A DNA stretch of 34,767 bases from Pelagophyceae sp. CCMP2097 (Eukaryota; Sar; Pelagophyceae): positions 265,693 through 300,459 of the forward strand of contig MU657207.1 in NCBI GenBank assembly GCA_026770575.1, written 5' to 3'. Positions 1-8,617 of the stretch are shown piece by piece. Every line of letters starts with the position of its first letter. Position 1 is the first letter of the stretch. The notes under the pieces are model-generated. The model saw nothing but the letters and a program-made list of their open reading frames with translations. It made no database searches and had not been told where the DNA came from. The position numbers were made by a program, and so were the translations under genes.

Positions 1-87
1 GGCTCACCGGCAAAGCGGCCGCGCTTCAACGAAGACGACACGCACGACGACGACGACGACGACGACGACGAGGACGAGTACGACTAA
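1..87 (+). CDS. C-terminal end of an upstream gene with an acidic tail (partial)
   Basis: Frame 1 is open from the left edge to a TAA at 85-87. The 28 residues read GSPAKRPRFNEDD followed by THD, a run of eight aspartates and EDEYD. The KRPR stretch next to acid runs resembles the nuclear-targeting and acidic tails of nuclear proteins, but this is only inference. The (GAC)n run is also a microsatellite. The rest of the gene lies outside the window, so no function can be given. Confidence 0.55.
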   Translation, partial: GSPAKRPRFNEDDTHDDDDDDDDEDEYD

Positions 88-457
88 AACGACCGACCAA
101 AAGCACTATGCGCTCTCCGACCGACGCCCGCCAAAGTACCGCATGGACTGATTACACTAAGAACATTCCCGGAATTACGCTTCAATTCCTGATCCCATAC
201 AATTGTTTGATATTATATATATATACCTATTATATATATATACCCTCATTTTTATATATACCCTCATTTTTTTTGATCAAACATCTGATTTTTTCCCTGC
301 GGCGAGCCACGTGCAGTCGAGGGGGCCTGCGCAGGAGCGACTGGTCATCCACCCCGAAGGGCTTCGACCGTTCTGCCTCGCTGCCGGGTACGTCCCCACT
401 CGCTGCATTCGGGCGTGCGTCGACGTAGGATTTGAGGGCGCGGCGTTTCTGCGACAC
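88..457. other. Intergenic spacer with AT-rich island
   Basis: No convincing gene is seen. Positions about 208-290 hold a marked AT-rich island of TATATA runs and two copies of a TATATACCCTCATTTT-like unit, against a GC-rich background. It lies 170-250 bp upstream of the next start codon, so it could be promoter DNA or a simple-sequence repeat. Confidence 0.5.
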
Positions 458-1787
458 ATGGCGCTGAAACTCGCCGCCGCTTTGCTGCTCTGCGGGGCCG
501 CCGCGGAGCGCGCGTGCTTCTCGGAGCCGCGGGACTTTGCGTCTGACGGTTTGCAGGGCCGATGGCCCGCCGATTTGGCCCACGCCGGCTACGACGCGAA
601 CGGTGTCTGGGCCGAAGATGCGTCGGGCTTCGCCGTCGGCAACGTCACCTTTGGCGACCTGCGATGCCCCCTCGAGGCGTACCCGCACGCCTGCGGCGCC
701 GGCCTCGGTCGGAGGCCGTTCAACTGGACTGACGTGCGAGAGATATCTTCGTGGGATTCGGACCGCCGAGGCCCAATCGTGAAGCGCTTCCCAAAGTGGA
801 GGCAGACCTGGGAGCAACTCGGCCGGCGCGGCTGGGCCAAGCAGGCGTGGCGGCCGAAGAAGTGTGCGCTCCCGAAGTTTGACGGCGCCAGGTTCGCAGA
901 GGCGCTGCAAGGCCGCAAAGTCATCTTCTGGGGGGACTCTACGATGCAGCAGCTCTTCGTCACGGTGGCCTGCCTCCTCCCGCCCGAAGTCGTAGAGGAG
1001 TACCTTCCAAAGTGGGTCCACGGCTCGGACCGCTTCCGCCTCGAGACCGGGTCTTCGGTGAAGCTCAAGCGCGGTGGCTCGTTGGAGTACATAGACGGCC
1101 GCCTCGAGGCAAACGCCTTCTTCCAAGGCGGCCCGGAGACGATTGTCCTCCAGCACAGCGACCTGCACACGAGCCAATCGAACATGAGAGCCAAGCTCGA
1201 AACGTTCGCGGCGGCCCTGAAGCGCGAGCAAGCCGACGCCGCAAACTTCAACAAGCGCGCAGACGAACAAGCCTGGTCCATCTTCGTCCAGGGCTCCATC
1301 CAGCACTTCCGCAGCCGACCGCGCCGCCAAAAGCAACCCCGGAGCCGCGAGCGGCAGCACTCTCCTAAAAGGCCGTTCGTGCTCGCCGCGATGCTTTGTT
1401 CTAGGCAGCCCCGACGCGTCGATCTCCGGGTGCCACGTCGACGGCACGTTTACGCAGGAAGTTTTCGCAAAGTCTTTCACGTGCGGTTCGTGCTCCGAGC
1501 CGCCCGCGGGCCGGCAGTTCGCCGAGGACAAACTCAACGGCCGCGTCGCCGTCCTGTCCAACGAGCCGCTGCGGTCCGCCGGCGACGCGCACCCGACGCT
1601 GTTTTACACTGACTGCACCCACTTTTGCCAGCCCGGGCCGCAGGTCGCCCTCGCCGCCGCCCTTTCCGCAATCGTCCTCGAGTACAAAAACGGATCAGAG
1701 TTCCACCGTAGAGTCACAATGTCCACGTTCTGGCAAGAACGCTTCCAAGCAGAAGACGCCGCCGCCCTGCCAGTGCTAACCGAGTAA
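458..1787 (+). CDS. TBL/PC-esterase-like secreted acyl-esterase, one frame break
   Basis: The start at 458 is chosen because it opens a clear signal peptide (MALKLAAALLLCGAAAERAC). The domain then follows the order of the trichome-birefringence-like/PC-esterase family: the W(R)PKKC.LPKFD lead-in, the GDS block (VIFWGDSTMQQLF, about residue 155), a QHF block (SIQHF, about residue 283), and, in another frame, the closing DxxH block (YTDCTHFCQPG at about 1605-1637). In this family the GDS serine and the DxxH aspartate and histidine form the catalytic site, and members acetylate or esterify glycans or glycoproteins in the secretory path. The reading frame moves by +1 near 1311-1322, just after the QHF block. 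No acceptable GT-AG intron removes it, so this is either a sequencing indel or a recent mutation. The stop is TAA at 1785-1787. The family call is firm; the substrate is unknown. Confidence 0.72.
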
Positions 1788-2663
1788 AGCACGACGACCG
1801 CAACCTTTTGTGCCCTCTACGCCCCGCCGCGGCGGGCCGGTGCCGGGGGAGTGGATATCGGGGTGGTACGGTTGTTGAGCTCATCTCCCCGAGAGAACCC
1901 GAATCCACAAATTCAAATTTGTTCTAAAGGGCACCGCGTTCGTCCGGCCAGGAGCCTTCGAGAGGTTCTTACAGGAGCGGAGAGGGTCGTCTCGTCAGGT
2001 TCGTTTCGTTCAGGGTGGATCCAGGGCGGTCCCTGCGTCTTTTTTTTATAGATCGATTCGAAGGCTTGCGCGCTATCGAGTGGAAATTTATTATAAATGA
2101 GGTTTAGGTTTTTCTTAATGAGGTTTAAGCTTTTAACGGGATTCTATCGAGTCGGTGCGGTCGCACTGTCGAATTAAATTATCACCGGAAATCTATTAAC
2201 TATTTTTGGCTCGCGAAGGCGGCTGGCGCTGCGCCGGCCACTCCCGCGAGACGCCCTGGGCGCGCTTGTTTGGCTTTTTCGTCAACTGCCTTATTTTGGC
2301 GAGTCTCTGCGAAAGCTTCTTAATTTAGTAGTTAATCAAGTCTAAACCTTAGGGCCCAAATCAAAAGTCGATGAAGACGCCAATGAGTTCCCGGCCAATT
2401 GAGACAGACGTTAGGGGCACTGTGCCCGAATGTTATGTCCAAATTGGCCGGCAATTCCTTGCCTCCAAAGTAGGCTACTAAAACTTCGCGGTTTGAGACG
2501 TTTCTTCTTCGCGCGCTGGTCTCCAAGGCGCCAACTAATACGACTGGAGGGGGCGGCAAGAGCGCACGCGCTAAAAAAAGTTATCTTCGGCGATTTCTGT
2601 TGTGCAAATTCGACAGAGTCGGGTGCTCAGTGCCACTCTTTGCGGGTCTCTCCTTGCGGCTGC
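1788..2663. other. Intergenic spacer, 876 bp
   Basis: The convergent genes on either side end here and I see no coding signal. The stretch 2080-2340 is AT-rich, with two copies of an AATGAGGTTTA unit (about 2096 and 2118). The only clear structure is the inverted repeat at 2385-2457, listed separately. Confidence 0.5.
2385..2457. repeat. Nested inverted repeat (hairpin)
   Basis: Two 16-bp arms, 2385-2400 and 2442-2457, are inverted copies with two mismatches (core CCGGCCAATT / AATTGGCCGG). Inside them lies a second perfect palindrome, GGGCACTGTGCCC at 2415-2427. The nested arms could fold into a two-tier stem in RNA or DNA. It might be a short transposon relic or the 3' end signal of a neighbour; nothing decides between these. 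Confidence 0.5.
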
Positions 2664-4430
2664 TCAGTGCCACTCGAGCTGCGCGAGCTTGGCGGCGACC
2701 CAGTCGTTGTGCCTGCGCGAATTCGGAGACCTCCCGCCAGGGCGTTGTGCTGGAGTAGGCGTGGCCGACGAGCTCGCTGAGCCGTCCTCCTCGAGCCGCG
2801 TCGCGTCGAGCCAGTTGAGCGAGATCTGGAAGAGTGCCCCGCCCGCCCCGACGGCGTCGTTGCGGCGGAACGCGGCAAAAGCGTCCCTGGCGTTTTCGGC
2901 GGCGGCGTCGCTCGGGTCGATGGCGGCCTCCGCGCAGCCGCGGTACGCCTCGTGGCCCGGGTCGTTGTACCCGCCCGGAACGCGGACGATCGCCCGTTCG
3001 ACGTCGGCGCGGCCGCGGCCGCAGCGCGCCAGGCAGGCCGCGTCGCCATGAAAATCGTGTCGGTGCGCGTCGCCCTGGCATAATGGGCCGCAGCCGGAAT
3101 TCATGCCGAAATGCACCTTGACGTCGAGCGGCCGGTCGCGGGGTACGCCCGGCCAAGCCTCGGCGACGCGGAATGTGAGCCTGCGCGCGCACGCGTCGCA
3201 TCGAAAGTGCGGACGCTCGAGGACGCCGGCCCGTGCTCGTCGGTGCATGTCTCCACCGTGCTCTTTGAAACCGTAGTGGTACCAAACGCGGTGGGACTCG
3301 CCGTTCGCGCCGTCGGCGATCTTCATGCCGCGGACGTCGACGAGCTGGCACATGGCGCCGTCCGCATCGCGCACCTGGAGCATCAGTACGCGCGCCCGGA
3401 AAGGCCGTGCCTCCATCAAGAAACATACCGCGGTGACGACGACGCGCCACTGGATGCACCACTGGGAACTGTCGTCGTCCATGCCCGAGTCGATGGGCAA
3501 GGCAAACGCGCGCTCGAGGCGGCCGCCGTCGTTGCGGGGCACGAGCGCCTGGACGAGGCCGTATTCGTTCGCGCGCACAGTCGTCGCCCAGACGAGGTTC
3601 TCCGTATGCGTGCCCATGTCGCGGCGCGCCGCAAAGTGCGGCGGGCCCGCAAAGCGATGCCGCAGCCGCGCCGACACAAAGTCCTCGTCCGGCGCCGCCA
3701 CAGAGTCTTCGGCCGCGTCGCGCGGAGCCCGCCCGCAGTACCGCTTTTCCTCGGCAGCCAAGTCGCGCGTAGCCTGCTCGCGGGAACGCCGTTCACAGTC
3801 GAGCTCAAAAACTTCGAAGATGAAGCTGACGTCGGCGAGGCGAAGCGCGGGCGCCGGCGCGCCGCCGGTGCTCGGCGGCGCGTCGCGTGCCGTCGTGCAC
3901 GTAAACTGCGGCATGTTCGAAAAGTCGAGGAGCACGATGCCCGACTCGCGGTAGTGCGCCGCGCCGTGCATGGCCGCCGCGAGGTGCCGCTTGTAGAGCG
4001 CGTAAAACGACTCGGAGGCGGCGCCGCGCCATTGCGGCTCGACGAAGGGCGATAGGACCGCGTCGCGGAAGAAACGCGACCGGTGTAGCAGCGGCGCGGC
4101 CGTCTCGGCGCCATAGTCCTCGTCGTCGAATTCGTCCTCGCTGCCAGTGTCGCGATCCGGCCGCGGCGCGAGCGCGGGCGCGGGGAGCGCCTCGTTTCGC
4201 GGCGCGCGGACGAGCGTGGGCGAGGCGCGCAGGTAGGGCGCGCGCCAGACGGCCTCCGAGCCCGTCGCTTGGCGCCAAGCGCGGCACACCAGCGAACAGT
4301 GGCCGAGCTCCGCAGCCGCGGCGGCCGCCGACGCGAATTCGCCGTGCAGGGCCAGCTGCAAGAGCACGGCCTCGACGACCACGCCCTCCGCGAAGCACCG
4401 AGACGCCGTGCGCGCGGGAGACGCCGCCAT
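2664..4430 (-). CDS. F-box-like protein, 588 aa
   Basis: A single uninterrupted frame with ATG at 4430. The N-terminal 25-70 residues look like an F-box: a helical alanine- and leucine-rich stretch, then SLVCRAWRQATGSEAVWRA, which matches the F-box pattern of a V-C-R-W turn followed by W. F-box proteins usually bring substrates to SCF ubiquitin ligases through Skp1. The rest has no repeat class I recognise. It contains an acidic patch (DEFDDEDYG, about residue 100), a CDAC pair near residue 412 and further cysteines and histidines near 450-475 (SGCGPLCQGDAHRHDFHGD), which might bind metal. Base usage is the same GC-rich style as its neighbours. The F-box call rests on pattern only; the C-terminal substrate domain is unidentified. 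Confidence 0.7.
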   Translation of the reverse strand: MAASPARTASRCFAEGVVVEAVLLQLALHGEFASAAAAAAELGHCSLVCRAWRQATGSEAVWRAPYLRASPTLVRAPRNEALPAPALAPRPDRDTGSEDEFDDEDYGAETAAPLLHRSRFFRDAVLSPFVEPQWRGAASESFYALYKRHLAAAMHGAAHYRESGIVLLDFSNMPQFTCTTARDAPPSTGGAPAPALRLADVSFIFEVFELDCERRSREQATRDLAAEEKRYCGRAPRDAAEDSVAAPDEDFVSARLRHRFAGPPHFAARRDMGTHTENLVWATTVRANEYGLVQALVPRNDGGRLERAFALPIDSGMDDDSSQWCIQWRVVVTAVCFLMEARPFRARVLMLQVRDADGAMCQLVDVRGMKIADGANGESHRVWYHYGFKEHGGDMHRRARAGVLERPHFRCDACARRLTFRVAEAWPGVPRDRPLDVKVHFGMNSGCGPLCQGDAHRHDFHGDAACLARCGRGRADVERAIVRVPGGYNDPGHEAYRGCAEAAIDPSDAAAENARDAFAAFRRNDAVGAGGALFQISLNWLDATRLEEDGSASSSATPTPAQRPGGRSPNSRRHNDWVAAKLAQLEWH

Positions 4431-4843
4431 GCGCCGAAGGCCCTCCGAGTCTGCGACACGACCCGATTGATTTTTGTGTATCTTTGTGTCCGTTAGAATT
4501 CCATGGAGCGCTGAAGCATGGCGCGACGGATCACTATGTCATGTGTGTGTGACACGCGGTGGCTCCCCATTCGAGCCCCGAAGTCGCTTTAAAAAACGTT
4601 CTTCAACGGACGGAGCGGAGTCCCGAACAACTTGAAAGGAATCGCGCCCTCGCGGCGGCGATTGCGGCGCGCCGAGCAGCCCCGGTGAGGCTCTGGCTTT
4701 AAGACGCCGTGTCCGCTTCTCATGTCCGCCCTGCGCCCCCAAGCGGTGGCATGGCCCCTCGGACGCGCGGGGGACGTCCTCTGGCCCGGGGTCGCGAGCT
4801 TGGAATAGCAACACGGAGACCAGCACCAAAAACGCGGCATCTA
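4431..4843. other. Spacer between two minus-strand genes
   Basis: About 410 bp between the start of the F-box-like gene and the end of the WD40 gene. It should hold the promoter of the former and the 3' end of the latter. I see no gene, repeat or obvious TATA box. Confidence 0.4.
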
Positions 4844-6067
4844 TTACGAGATTGCGACGTCCCAGAGCCGCGCTGTGCCGTCGCTGCTCGCCGTCACGAC
4901 GCGCTCGCCGTCGCTCGAGAATGCGCAGCTCAGGACCATGCCGGTGTGCCCTTCGAGCGTCGTCTGCAGCGCGCCCGTCTCGGCGTCCCAGAGCCGCGCC
5001 GTCTTGTCGTAGCTCGCCGTCACGATTCGCTCGCCGTCGCTCGAGAACGCGCAGCACTTGACGATGCCGGTGTGCCCTTGGAGAGTCGTCTGCAGCGTGC
5101 CCGTCTCGGCGTCCCAGAGCCGCGCCGTCCAGTCCATGCTCGTCGTCGCGACGCGCTTGCCGTCGGGAGAGGAAGCGCAGCTCGTGACGAAGTCTGTGTG
5201 CCCCACGAGCGCCGTTTGCAGCGCGCCCGTCTCGGCGTCCCAGAGCCGCGCCGTATTTGCGGCACTCGCCGTCACGACGCGCTTGCTGTCGCTCGTGAAC
5301 GCGCAGCTCCAGATAAGACCGGTGTGCCCCTCGAACGTCGCCTGCGGCGCCCCTGTCTCGGCGTCCCAGAGCCGCGCCGTCTTGTCGTAGCTCGCCGTCA
5401 CGACATGCTCGCCGTTGGAAGAGAACACGCAGCTGTAGACTGATTTGATGTGGCCCTCGAGCGTCGTCTGCAGTACACCCGTCTCGGCGTCCCAGAGCCG
5501 CGCCGTCCCGTCCAAGCTCCCCGTTACGACGCGCGTGCCATCGAGTGAGAACGCGCAGCTTGTGATGAAGCCGATGTTTCCCTCAAGCGTCACCAGCAGC
5601 GCGCCCGTCTCGGCGTCCCAGAGCCGCGCCGTCCCGTCCAAGCTCGCCGTCACGACGCGCTTGCCATCGCTCGAGAACGCGCAGCTCCAGACAAAGCCGG
5701 TGTGCGCCCCGAGCTTCGACTGCAGCGCGCCCGTCTCGGCGTCCCAGAGCCGCGCCGCCCCGTCCTTGCCCACGGTCACGACGTGCTGGCCGTCAGGCGA
5801 GAACGCGCCGCTGTTGATGGCGTGGGCGTGGCCCTTGAGGATGGCCGTGCCCTTTAAGATGCGGTCCTGCCAGATGAGTCTGCGCACGGACAGTGCCACC
5901 GCGGGCGCATCTTGGGCGACGCGCGTCGTGACGAGGAGCGCTTCCGTCGACGCCGCCAGGTGGAGGATGGGCGTCATCAGGTCCGTCAGCTCAAACACTT
6001 CGAGCACCGACGCGGCAGAACATGCTTCGGGATCCTCGCCGTCTGCGCGCGACCCGTCCAAGGCCAT
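4844..6067 (-). CDS. WD40 repeat protein with F-box-like N-terminus, copy 1 (407 aa)
   Basis: A single-exon gene starting at ATG 6067. Residues about 20-70 form a helical leader (VLEVFELTDLMTPILHLAAS, then a segment ending RRLIWQD) that resembles an F-box and is shared with the other two copies in this window. After it come eight WD40 units of exactly 42 residues, each close to GHTG.V.SCAFSSDG.RVVTAS.DGTARLWDAETGALQTT. Eight blades would make a complete propeller, a protein-binding platform. The units are nearly identical at DNA level (126-bp period), which points to recent duplication or gene conversion between repeats. The combination of F-box-like leader and WD40 propeller would fit a substrate receptor of an SCF ligase, but that is inference. 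Repeats 3 and 5 deviate (EGNIG, TSDSK, ASAANT). Confidence 0.85.
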   Translation of the reverse strand: MALDGSRADGEDPEACSAASVLEVFELTDLMTPILHLAASTEALLVTTRVAQDAPAVALSVRRLIWQDRILKGTAILKGHAHAINSGAFSPDGQHVVTVGKDGAARLWDAETGALQSKLGAHTGFVWSCAFSSDGKRVVTASLDGTARLWDAETGALLVTLEGNIGFITSCAFSLDGTRVVTGSLDGTARLWDAETGVLQTTLEGHIKSVYSCVFSSNGEHVVTASYDKTARLWDAETGAPQATFEGHTGLIWSCAFTSDSKRVVTASAANTARLWDAETGALQTALVGHTDFVTSCASSPDGKRVATTSMDWTARLWDAETGTLQTTLQGHTGIVKCCAFSSDGERIVTASYDKTARLWDAETGALQTTLEGHTGMVLSCAFSSDGERVVTASSDGTARLWDVAIS

Positions 6068-6142
6068 CGAGAGACCCAGTCTGTAACCCCGCCGCGGCCG
6101 AACTCGTGCCGAACTTCTTTCGGAAACTCAGGCTGTCTTACA

Positions 6143-6210
6143 TTCATGCGCGAAAGGGTTTGAAATGGTGGTATTTAAATAGAGAGAGTTTTGGCTGGCC
6201 GCGAGCCTCC
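6143..6210 (+). repeat. Left terminal inverted repeat, 68 bp
   Basis: Starts TTCATGCGCGAAAGGG, contains the AT-rich core GTATTTAAATAGAGAGAG, and ends GGCCGCGAGCCTCC. It is the exact reverse complement of 7416-7483. Just inside it the similarity continues more weakly (a shared GAGTCCCG). Confidence 0.9.
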
Positions 6211-6261
6211 TTCTCCCGTGAGTCCCGTGACCTTTGGGCGCGTCGAGGTATCCTGCGGGAG

Positions 6262-7050
6262 ATGGCGCCCCGGTTGAGTCTCGGGCCGGCCGAACGGCCG
6301 CGCCACCGACCGGCGACGCGCAGAGCGGCGCGCGAAGAGTCGCGCGAAGCGCACGCTGCCGCGAATCCTGGCCACGACCACTCGTACGACACGGCGCCGG
6401 AGGGCAACGTGCCGCCGTCGGAGGACGAGGCGCGCGACCCGGACTCGGGAGGTTCTCTGCCGCCGCCGCTCAAGGCGAAGGCGGCAAAGTCGAAGAAGAA
6501 GCCGCCTCTGCTGGCTGCGCTCGACACGTTCGGTGCGTGCCCGACGGTCGCGGCGCTGAACAAGTGCCTGCTGGTCAAGGTGTGTGAGGAGATGAAGCGG
6601 CGCGGGATCAAGGTGGCCGTCCCGAAAGACGTCAAGGGCGACGCAAAGGTCGCGCTGTTGAGGGCGCGGCTGCGGGAGCTGTGGGGCGTGACAGCCGAGA
6701 CGCCGGCCACGAACGGGACGGAGCCGTTTGAGGACGGGCTGGGCAAGAGCATCGAGGCCCACGTGGTGAAGTCGCGGGTCCTCAAGATCGTCGAGGCCAA
6801 GTTTCCTGACATTGACAAACCTCCGGCTACGACGTCGATCAAGGAGCTCGTCGGGCTTCTCGTCTCTCCGCACAAGGTCGACGCTTTCCAGGCGCGGCAG
6901 GAGAAGAAGAAGAAAAAGGCCGCCGCCGCCGCGGGGGGCATTGACGAAAACTGCCGGCCCGACATGTCGCGCCTGTACGACGAGAAGGCCACGCCGGTCT
7001 GCGCCGCTCAGAAGCGCGGCCGCCCGAGGAAGGTCAACGGCGGCACGTAG
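6262..7050 (+). CDS. AT-hook protein with SAP-like segment, inside the inverted-repeat element (263 aa)
   Basis: The frame is open far upstream through the terminal repeat, but the first ATG after the repeat, at 6262, gives a sensible protein. The N-terminal 80 residues are charged and low in structure, ending in a lysine cluster (KAKAAKSKKK). Residues about 98-140 (LLVKVCEEMKRRG, then AKVALLRARLREL) have the two-helix spacing of a SAP DNA-binding motif, though weakly. A lysine run (about 217-222) is followed near the C-terminus by KRGRPRK, a textbook AT-hook core that binds the minor groove of AT-rich DNA. A DNA-binding role is therefore likely, possibly at the AT-rich core of the element's own ends. 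The last 43 bases overlap the antisense RING gene. No enzyme domain is visible. Confidence 0.6.
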   Translation: MAPRLSLGPAERPRHRPATRRAAREESREAHAAANPGHDHSYDTAPEGNVPPSEDEARDPDSGGSLPPPLKAKAAKSKKKPPLLAALDTFGACPTVAALNKCLLVKVCEEMKRRGIKVAVPKDVKGDAKVALLRARLRELWGVTAETPATNGTEPFEDGLGKSIEAHVVKSRVLKIVEAKFPDIDKPPATTSIKELVGLLVSPHKVDAFQARQEKKKKKAAAAAGGIDENCRPDMSRLYDEKATPVCAAQKRGRPRKVNGGT

Positions 7051-7250
7051 TAGAACTCCGCGCCGCATTGCGGGCAGGCGGCCGCAGTCGCGCTATTCAT
7101 GCACGCCTTCGCCACGCACAGCGAGCACGCGACGTGGCCGCAACGCAGCTCCGTCACCGCAGCGCCGACCTGGACGCCGCAGAAGACGCATGGCGTCGCC
7201 AGAGCGACAGTAAACGTCCTGGGCGCATCTCCGGCTGCGCCCGCCTCCAT
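7008..7250 (-). CDS. Small RING-finger protein (80 aa), antisense to the end of the AT-hook gene
   Basis: Starting at ATG 7250, the 80 residues contain all eight RING-HC ligands in order: C21, C24, C37, H39, C42, C45, C59 and C62 (CVFC, LRCGHVACSLC, CPQC). This C3HC4 spacing is that of ubiquitin E3 ligases that recruit an E2. The protein ends soon after the finger (YYVPPLTFLGRPRF). It may be complete or the last exon of a longer minus-strand gene, since a TTTAG acceptor-like site lies just upstream of the ATG. It sits wholly within the inverted-repeat element and converges on the AT-hook gene with a 43-bp coding overlap. The eight ligands make chance unlikely. Confidence 0.65.
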   Translation of the reverse strand: MEAGAAGDAPRTFTVALATPCVFCGVQVGAAVTELRCGHVACSLCVAKACMNSATAAACPQCGAEFYYVPPLTFLGRPRF

Positions 7251-7415
7251 CGAAGGCCCCTAAACCGCGAAACGCAACGCAGCGCCGGCGGCCTCCTAGC
7301 ACGCGGCCGAAGGCCGGCGGCCGGGGGACGGCGCAAGAAGCCCGGCTGCCGGAGGACCGGCCGGAGGCGGCCGTCAGGCGCTGTGACCCGGGTCAGACCC
7401 CTTTCGGGACTCGAC

Positions 7416-7483
7416 GGAGGCTCGCGGCCAGCCAAAACTCTCTCTATTTAAATACCACCATTTCAAACCCTTTCGCGCATGAA
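7416..7483 (-). repeat. Right terminal inverted repeat, 68 bp
   Basis: Exact reverse complement of 6143-6210, ending CGCGCATGAA at 7483. Beyond it the sequence is unrelated to the left flank apart from a displaced TGTA/TACA. Confidence 0.9.
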
Positions 7484-7511
7484 CATTGTATTTGAATTTT
7501 CTCAAGAATAT

Positions 7512-7536
7512 ATCGCCAAAAAGGCTTTTTGGCGAT
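7512..7536. repeat. Perfect 11-bp hairpin upstream of the fibrillin-like gene
   Basis: ATCGCCAAAAA and TTTTTGGCGAT flank a three-base loop (GGC). It lies 49 bp before the chosen start codon at 7585 and 29 bp outside the inverted-repeat element, so it may be in the 5' leader or core promoter. Confidence 0.6.
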
Positions 7537-7584
7537 CGAGTCTCGTTTCCGAGACGACGGGCCTTAGTAAAGGGACCCGGGGGT

Positions 7585-8419
7585 ATGGTGGCCATCGTGG
7601 TGCTGGTCCTCCTCGCGGTGGACTCTGCGCACGGTCTCGCCGGAGGGCCTCTTGCAGGGCTGCTGGGCGGCCTGCGGATACCCGCGCGGGGCGGACGATC
7701 CAAGGAGACGGAGCTCTTGTGAGTGGGGACACCGCGGAGCGCATTTGAGCGGGTCTTCAGGTCTGCGGAGCTCTTCGAGGCATGCGCGGCCTACTGGACG
7801 GATCGCGAACCGCTGGACGAGCAGCGGCTCTCGACGGTCGTCGATTCCCTCGCCTCCAAACGCGTCGACTTCGACCCGGTCATGCTCGAAGGTGCGCCCT
7901 TTGGATCTCCACATCGGTCAGCCGATACGTTGCGCCCTTTGAATCCCCACATCGGTCGAGCGACGTTTTCCGCCAGGCGGGCTCTGGCTGTCGCTGTACA
8001 CGCGGGGCCCGAAGCCCAAGTGGCAGCGCAACGCCGAGCTCCTCGGCTTTGCGCTGAAGAACAAGGCCGGCCAGTCTTACGACGCGGAGAAGAAGACGGT
8101 TCAGAATTATGGCGAGCTGCTCGGCGGCTTCATCGCCTTCTCGGCGGACGGCACCTTCCAGCTGCCAGCAGAAATGGGCAGGTGTCCCGTCGACATTGGC
8201 GTCTCCGTCGAGTCGGGCGGCATTTCCATTTCGGGCCTGGCCATCAACCTTGGGATTAAGGGCCCTGGGCTTTTACGTGTCGAGTACGTTGACGACCGAG
8301 TCCGTATCTTCACGTCGCCGAAGACGTCGCCCGACGAATGGGAGGCCGCCGGACTCACAGTCGTCCAGATCCGCGAGGCCGCCCTCGACGCATGGCCGGC
8401 CAAAAACGCGCGGCCTTAA
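7585..8419 (+). CDS. Plastid-lipid-associated protein / fibrillin family (235 aa, 3 exons)
   Basis: Exons 7585-7718, 7761-7891 and 7977-8419 join in phase. The two introns are 42 and 85 nt, GTGAGT..TTCAG and GTGCGC..GCCAG. The protein opens with a hydrophobic signal (MVAIVVLVLLAVDSAHG) and then shows the fibrillin pattern: a helical start (AELFEACAAYW), GGLWLSLYTRGPKPKWQRN, which matches the conserved G-W-L-Y-T...WQ block, a variable barrel, and the closing LRVEYVDDRVRIFTSP block before TVVQIRE. Fibrillins are lipocalin-like plastid proteins linked to plastoglobules and stress. The signal peptide fits the two-step import through a complex plastid, though no phenylalanine is seen at the expected cleavage site. 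Intron 2 contains an imperfect 37-bp tandem duplication (two TGCGCCCTTTG..CACATCGGTC units). Confidence 0.75.
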
Positions 8420-8617
8420 GGCACCTCTGCAAAAAAAAAACGCCCACCTTCCCTGGGCCGCCCTTCCCCGGGCTCTCGAGGAAGCCGAAAGCACTGCAGC
8501 CAACGACAAGGACCGCCGGGGCCACTTTGCCGCCCTCATGCCGCATGAAGAGCCCTCAGGGAGTGTGGGACGAGCTCGTAAATTCTCGCAAGGCACGCGG
8601 GTCGTCTCGGGTACCGT

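Larger units (their letters stand above)
6143..7483. mobile_element. 1341-bp element with perfect 68-bp terminal inverted repeats carrying AT-hook and RING genes
   Basis: The segment is bounded by 6143-6210 and 7416-7483, which are exact reverse complements over 68 bp. Between them lie a plus-strand gene for an AT-hook protein and a minus-strand gene for a small RING protein that overlap tail to tail. No transposase motif (DDE/D, helicase, tyrosine recombinase) was seen, so it is either non-autonomous or of a type I do not know. Flanking target duplication is unclear: both ends abut CA on the top strand (6141-6142 and 7484-7485), and TACA occurs a few bases outside each end. The perfect identity of the arms implies a young insertion, gene conversion or selection on the ends. 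Confidence 0.75.

Noticed and set aside
4844..6067. Evenly spaced 126-bp repeats resembling a CRISPR or satellite array
   Set aside because: The period is exactly 42 codons and the units are WD40 blades in an open frame.
4709..6086. Long plus-strand open frames opposite WD40 copy 1
   Set aside because: They are antisense shadows of a repeated GC-rich coding sequence; the products are repetitive (VSASQSRAV units) and have no start context. The same holds at 8726-9546 and, on the minus strand, 16101-17320.
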